A DNA stretch of 39,399 bases from an uncultured Candidatus Woesearchaeota archaeon (GTDB lineage: Archaea > Nanobdellota > Nanobdellia > Woesearchaeales > B29-G15), in assembly GCA_903915225.1 (NCBI GenBank), contig CAIWSB010000048.1, forward strand, positions 1-39,399. The letters run 5' to 3'. The notes under the pieces are model-generated. The model had not been told where the DNA came from. It saw nothing but the letters and a program-made list of their open reading frames with translations, and did no database searches. A program made the position numbers and the translations under genes. This document shows, in pieces, positions 36,197-39,399 of the stretch (position 1 is its first letter; the number at the start of each line of letters is the position of its first letter).

Positions 36197-37768
36197 CTAT
36201 CCTCCAAACTTCAGGAGTTTCATCCTCCTGGTGTGTAGGTCTATTATCGGAACCCTGCAGGGTTCTGGCTCATGCCCCACTTTCTCCTGGAAAGAGGTTT
36301 TCGACTGCCAACAGGAGCCGCAAACTAAAGTAATGTTTTTATGGTTCTGGAGAGCCGCCTTGTGAATGTGGCCAGTAATGAAGAAATCTGGTATCCTTTC
36401 TATAGTGAGGGGATCCCTCGTCTTGTCGGGCACGTACAAGGTTGAACCATGTGATGGGGCAAGATGGCGGCGCTTGAGCAGGTATGCCATTATTAATTCC
36501 GGCCTGTTATAGCCCCCGGCGCTACGTAATGACTCCACATTGGCAACATAATAATCAAAACTATAGCCATGATACATCAATACGTTGAATCCTGAAAAGT
36601 TCGCAGTGCGCCCTATGTTAATGAAAGAGGGGTTGCTGACCATAATCACATTGGGAATCTCGTAAAGCGGCCTCGCAAGGGCCTGGTTTAGTGGCGGCTG
36701 CGGCTCTGACAAGCGCAGGGCATCGTGGTTCCCAGGACATACAATTATCGCCTTATCCTTTGGTATTTGTGATATAAGCTCAGCACAAAGCTTGTACTGC
36801 TCGTAGATATCCTTCACTGCAAGCTCACCATACTGGTCAGGGTATATCCCCACACCATCCACCAAGTCCCCAACTATGAAGATATATTTTGTCCTCTTTG
36901 CAATCTCTGTCTGCGTGGGATTGCCCAGCTCGCCCCGTATCCATGCAAGGAACCTTCTGAACTCTGTCTCCAAGAATAGTTTAGAGCCCACGTGCAAGTC
37001 TGAAAGCACAATGGCAAACTCATGGTTTGGTGATTTCTTCGACTCCAGCATGGGGATATCGGGCCATACGATTGATGAGGCAAAGAGTATGTTTGCTCCA
37101 CCCATGCCTGTGACGCCGATGACCTCATCAAGGGTTATGCCAATGGCCTCAGCATACATCTCCCTGTTGCTCTTCTGTACAACTACCTTCACCGAGCCGG
37201 TTGGGTCCTCCAGTGTGAGCATCAGGTTGTTGTTTTTTGTCATTGCAATGTCTCTGACAAGCCCAATTATTGAGGCTGTTTCGCCACCTGGCTTGTTCTT
37301 TAGCCGGGCAATTGAAACATTATTCATGAGTCCTGGCCTGCCGCTGATTAACCTACTCAGGGATTTGTAGCGGGCGTTAAAAAATGACACAAAATCCTGC
37401 ACTGCGCGGTCTGAGGAGGCTTCGTTATAGCTTTCCACTATCTCTACATTGAATTCCTCTGCCCTCTTGGCCTCTTCCTGGGCCACATTTGAGAGGAAAC
37501 CCTGGTATTTTGAGCTGTCTCTGGTTATCTCAGACTCTGCACGGAGTTTTTCAAGCTGAATCCAATCAAATTCCTCGCCTCTTTTGGGAAGCAGGTGCAG
37601 AATATCCCCATTTACAACGAGTGGGGAGTTGGGTCTTCCGAGAATTGGTCTTAGCCTCTCAAACACGCTGGGCTCAGAGAGCTTCTCTACTAGCTCGGGG
37701 CTTGCCAGCAGCCCTTGGCCCATTAGCCATTCTATGCATTTTTCCCTTTCGAGAACCTCAGACGCCAT
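36197..37768 (-). CDS. polB: Archaeal DNA polymerase II (PolD) small subunit DP1
   Basis: OB-fold plus phosphoesterase motifs VLSDLHVGSKLF, IVGDLVDGVG, CPGNHDALR, FFITGHIHKA. Confidence 0.95.
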   Translation of the reverse strand: MASEVLEREKCIEWLMGQGLLASPELVEKLSEPSVFERLRPILGRPNSPLVVNGDILHLLPKRGEEFDWIQLEKLRAESEITRDSSKYQGFLSNVAQEEAKRAEEFNVEIVESYNEASSDRAVQDFVSFFNARYKSLSRLISGRPGLMNNVSIARLKNKPGGETASIIGLVRDIAMTKNNNLMLTLEDPTGSVKVVVQKSNREMYAEAIGITLDEVIGVTGMGGANILFASSIVWPDIPMLESKKSPNHEFAIVLSDLHVGSKLFLETEFRRFLAWIRGELGNPTQTEIAKRTKYIFIVGDLVDGVGIYPDQYGELAVKDIYEQYKLCAELISQIPKDKAIIVCPGNHDALRLSEPQPPLNQALARPLYEIPNVIMVSNPSFINIGRTANFSGFNVLMYHGYSFDYYVANVESLRSAGGYNRPELIMAYLLKRRHLAPSHGSTLYVPDKTRDPLTIERIPDFFITGHIHKAALQNHKNITLVCGSCWQSKTSFQEKVGHEPEPCRVPIIDLHTRRMKLLKFGG

Positions 37769-37784
37769 TTTCCAACAATATCCA

Positions 37785-39005
37785 CTAGCGCAGGTTTAGA
37801 GAGGTGTCAAGTATTTCCTCTATCTGCGGTAGCAGCGCCTGGGGGATTGAGAGCGAGATTTCCCGGGTACGGCCGTACCTCCCCTTGGAGATGACCTTGG
37901 CGTTTATCAGGCCCAGCATATCCAGCTCCCCAACGATGTCAGAGACTCTCCTTTGTGTCAGTGCTGAGATGCCAACACGGTTGCAGAGCCCTTTGTAAAT
38001 CTCGTAGATTTCCCCTGTGTAGAGCGGCTCTTTCTGCCTCTTACGCAATGCAACTATGGAATGCAATGCAACCTGGAACTGCTTAGGGTAGGTGGAAACA
38101 ATGTCTAGTACCCTATCCTTCTCAATCTTGCGCTCGGCCTCATCTATGTGCTTAATCATTATTTCTCCTGCCCCCTCCCTGTCTGCAACCTCGCCTGCCA
38201 CCCTCAGCAAGTCCAGCGCGCGCCTGGCATCGCCATGCTCCCGGGCTGCGTATGCGGCGCATTTCTCAATGACACCCTCATTAATTACCCCCTCACGGAA
38301 TGCCTTTCCTGCCCTAGTATGCAAAATCTCCTGAATCTGAATCGCGTTGTATGGTGGAAAAACAATCTCCTCCTCGGAAAGGCTGGATTTTATGCGCGGG
38401 TCAATATTGTCTACGAAGAGTACATCGTTTGAGATCCCGATAAGGCACACCTGCGAGTTGACTAACTGCTCGTTTATCCTGGTGAGATTGTACAGTATTT
38501 CGTCACCTGCCTTGTGTATCAGCTGGTCTATTTCGTCGAGTATAAGGACAACTATCTGTTTTGATGAATCAAGTGCCTTGAAGAAAATATTATACACTTC
38601 GTCTGTTGGCAGCCCAGTTGGCGGAATGGCTTTCCCAAACATCCTCGAGATGTGGGCGATTAGCCTGTATTCTGTGTCTGCTATCTTCTTCATCTTGCAG
38701 TTGAGGTAGCATACCTTGATAGGTTTGTTGTGCTCTCCGGCCACCTTTAATATCTCATTTGTGGTGTATCGCACAGTGACTGTCTTGCCCGTGCCTGTTT
38801 TCCCGTATACAAATAGGTTTGAGGGCTTTTCCATTTTGAGAAGGGGGGAAAGTATGTCTGCAATAACCTTTATCTGGTCATCCCTATGAAGGATGGCTGT
38901 AGGCGTGTAGTTTGACTGTAGAAGATGCTTGTCGAGAAATATGGAATCTTTGGTGATAAACCGTTCGAAATACGTGTGGAGGGGTTCTGCCATGGATGTT
39001 TCCAT
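37785..39005 (-). CDS. cdc6: Orc1/Cdc6 origin recognition protein
   Basis: VYGKTGTGKTVTVRY Walker A, VLILDEIDQL Walker B, sensor-like LIGISND, C-terminal winged helix. Confidence 0.95.
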   Translation of the reverse strand: METSMAEPLHTYFERFITKDSIFLDKHLLQSNYTPTAILHRDDQIKVIADILSPLLKMEKPSNLFVYGKTGTGKTVTVRYTTNEILKVAGEHNKPIKVCYLNCKMKKIADTEYRLIAHISRMFGKAIPPTGLPTDEVYNIFFKALDSSKQIVVLILDEIDQLIHKAGDEILYNLTRINEQLVNSQVCLIGISNDVLFVDNIDPRIKSSLSEEEIVFPPYNAIQIQEILHTRAGKAFREGVINEGVIEKCAAYAAREHGDARRALDLLRVAGEVADREGAGEIMIKHIDEAERKIEKDRVLDIVSTYPKQFQVALHSIVALRKRQKEPLYTGEIYEIYKGLCNRVGISALTQRRVSDIVGELDMLGLINAKVISKGRYGRTREISLSIPQALLPQIEEILDTSLNLR

Positions 39006-39399
39006 GAGAAAAAGAGGTATATAAATATTTGTGTCGTTTCAAATATATATAAGAACAACCATGCCCCCTACCCCTTGGTTTCCTATGGAGAGTATTAGTT
39101 ATTATTAATTATTTTCAATAATGAAAAGAATAAGAATAAGAATAAGATAACATGTTTCCATGAGAAATCAGGGGCTCTGTCCTTATATTTACTCTCAACC
39201 CTGAAAAATTTCACCTACAATGTATTATGTATTACTATAATAAACCAAAATAAACCAAAATTAAGAATTGAATAAATAAAGGAAATAACAAATGAATAAA
39301 TGAAAAAAGTGGCTAACTAACAGATTTCTATCCTAACTAACCTAGATTATTTATTTTTTACAAGAGTTTTATTTATAAATAAAAACCCTGAAATTTAGG
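38996..39399. other. Candidate replication origin (ORB-like repeats plus AT-rich region)
   Basis: ATGTTTCCATGAGAAA at 38996-39011 and 39152-39167. Minus-strand CTCTCCATAGGAAACCAAGGGGTAGGGGG at ~39064-39092. AT-rich spacer and AT-rich 39220-39380. Directly upstream of orc1/cdc6. Confidence 0.7.
39239..39300. repeat. Short AT-rich repeats (ataaaccaaa x2 and aaataaa-type units)
   Basis: ...ataataaaccaaaataaaccaaaattaagaattgaataaataaagg...; candidate duplex-unwinding region. Confidence 0.45.

Noticed and set aside
39121-39150. Possible CRISPR-like or satellite repeat (aagaataagaataagaataag)
   Set aside because: Only a few 6-nt AT-rich units with no spacer structure; better explained as part of the AT-rich origin region. 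No CRISPR array or cas gene was seen in the window.

Overview
Archaeal chromosomal window, probably from a DPANN-type or other compact euryarchaeal-affiliated lineage (inferred from gene content only). The left ~2.8 kb is AT-rich and looks like the end of an integrated element. It has a tyrosine integrase ORF that reads in frame through a tRNA-Leu(CAA) gene, a RHH-like protein, a Cys-rich lipoprotein and a truncated restriction-enzyme-like ORF running off the edge. The rest is dense housekeeping sequence: a three-gene zinc-finger/coiled-coil cluster, UPF0200 kinase plus dCMP deaminase, ScpB with a winged-helix partner, twin TraB/TIKI-like proteins, GyrA, a THUMP/methyltransferase-like protein with degraded motifs, an HD hydrolase, a membrane glycosyltransferase operon containing a thioredoxin-fold protein, MBF1 and glutamate dehydrogenase. 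Further right lies an information-processing block: TFB-TBP-MCM-RPA, LemA-HtpX, aIF2-beta, DUF424, PolD DP2/DP1 and Orc1/Cdc6. The block ends in an AT-rich candidate replication origin with ORB-like repeats. The main unexplained features are: (1) a three-copy family of intergenic structured elements (GCAGCAACAAT...CGCCATTATTGTTGCTGCC) with compensatory changes in an inner stem; (2) a separate structured intergenic RNA candidate at ~5770-5915; (3) the origin candidate; (4) an apparent single-base frameshift in the DUF424 gene. No tools were run; all calls come from reading the sequence and the supplied ORF translations.
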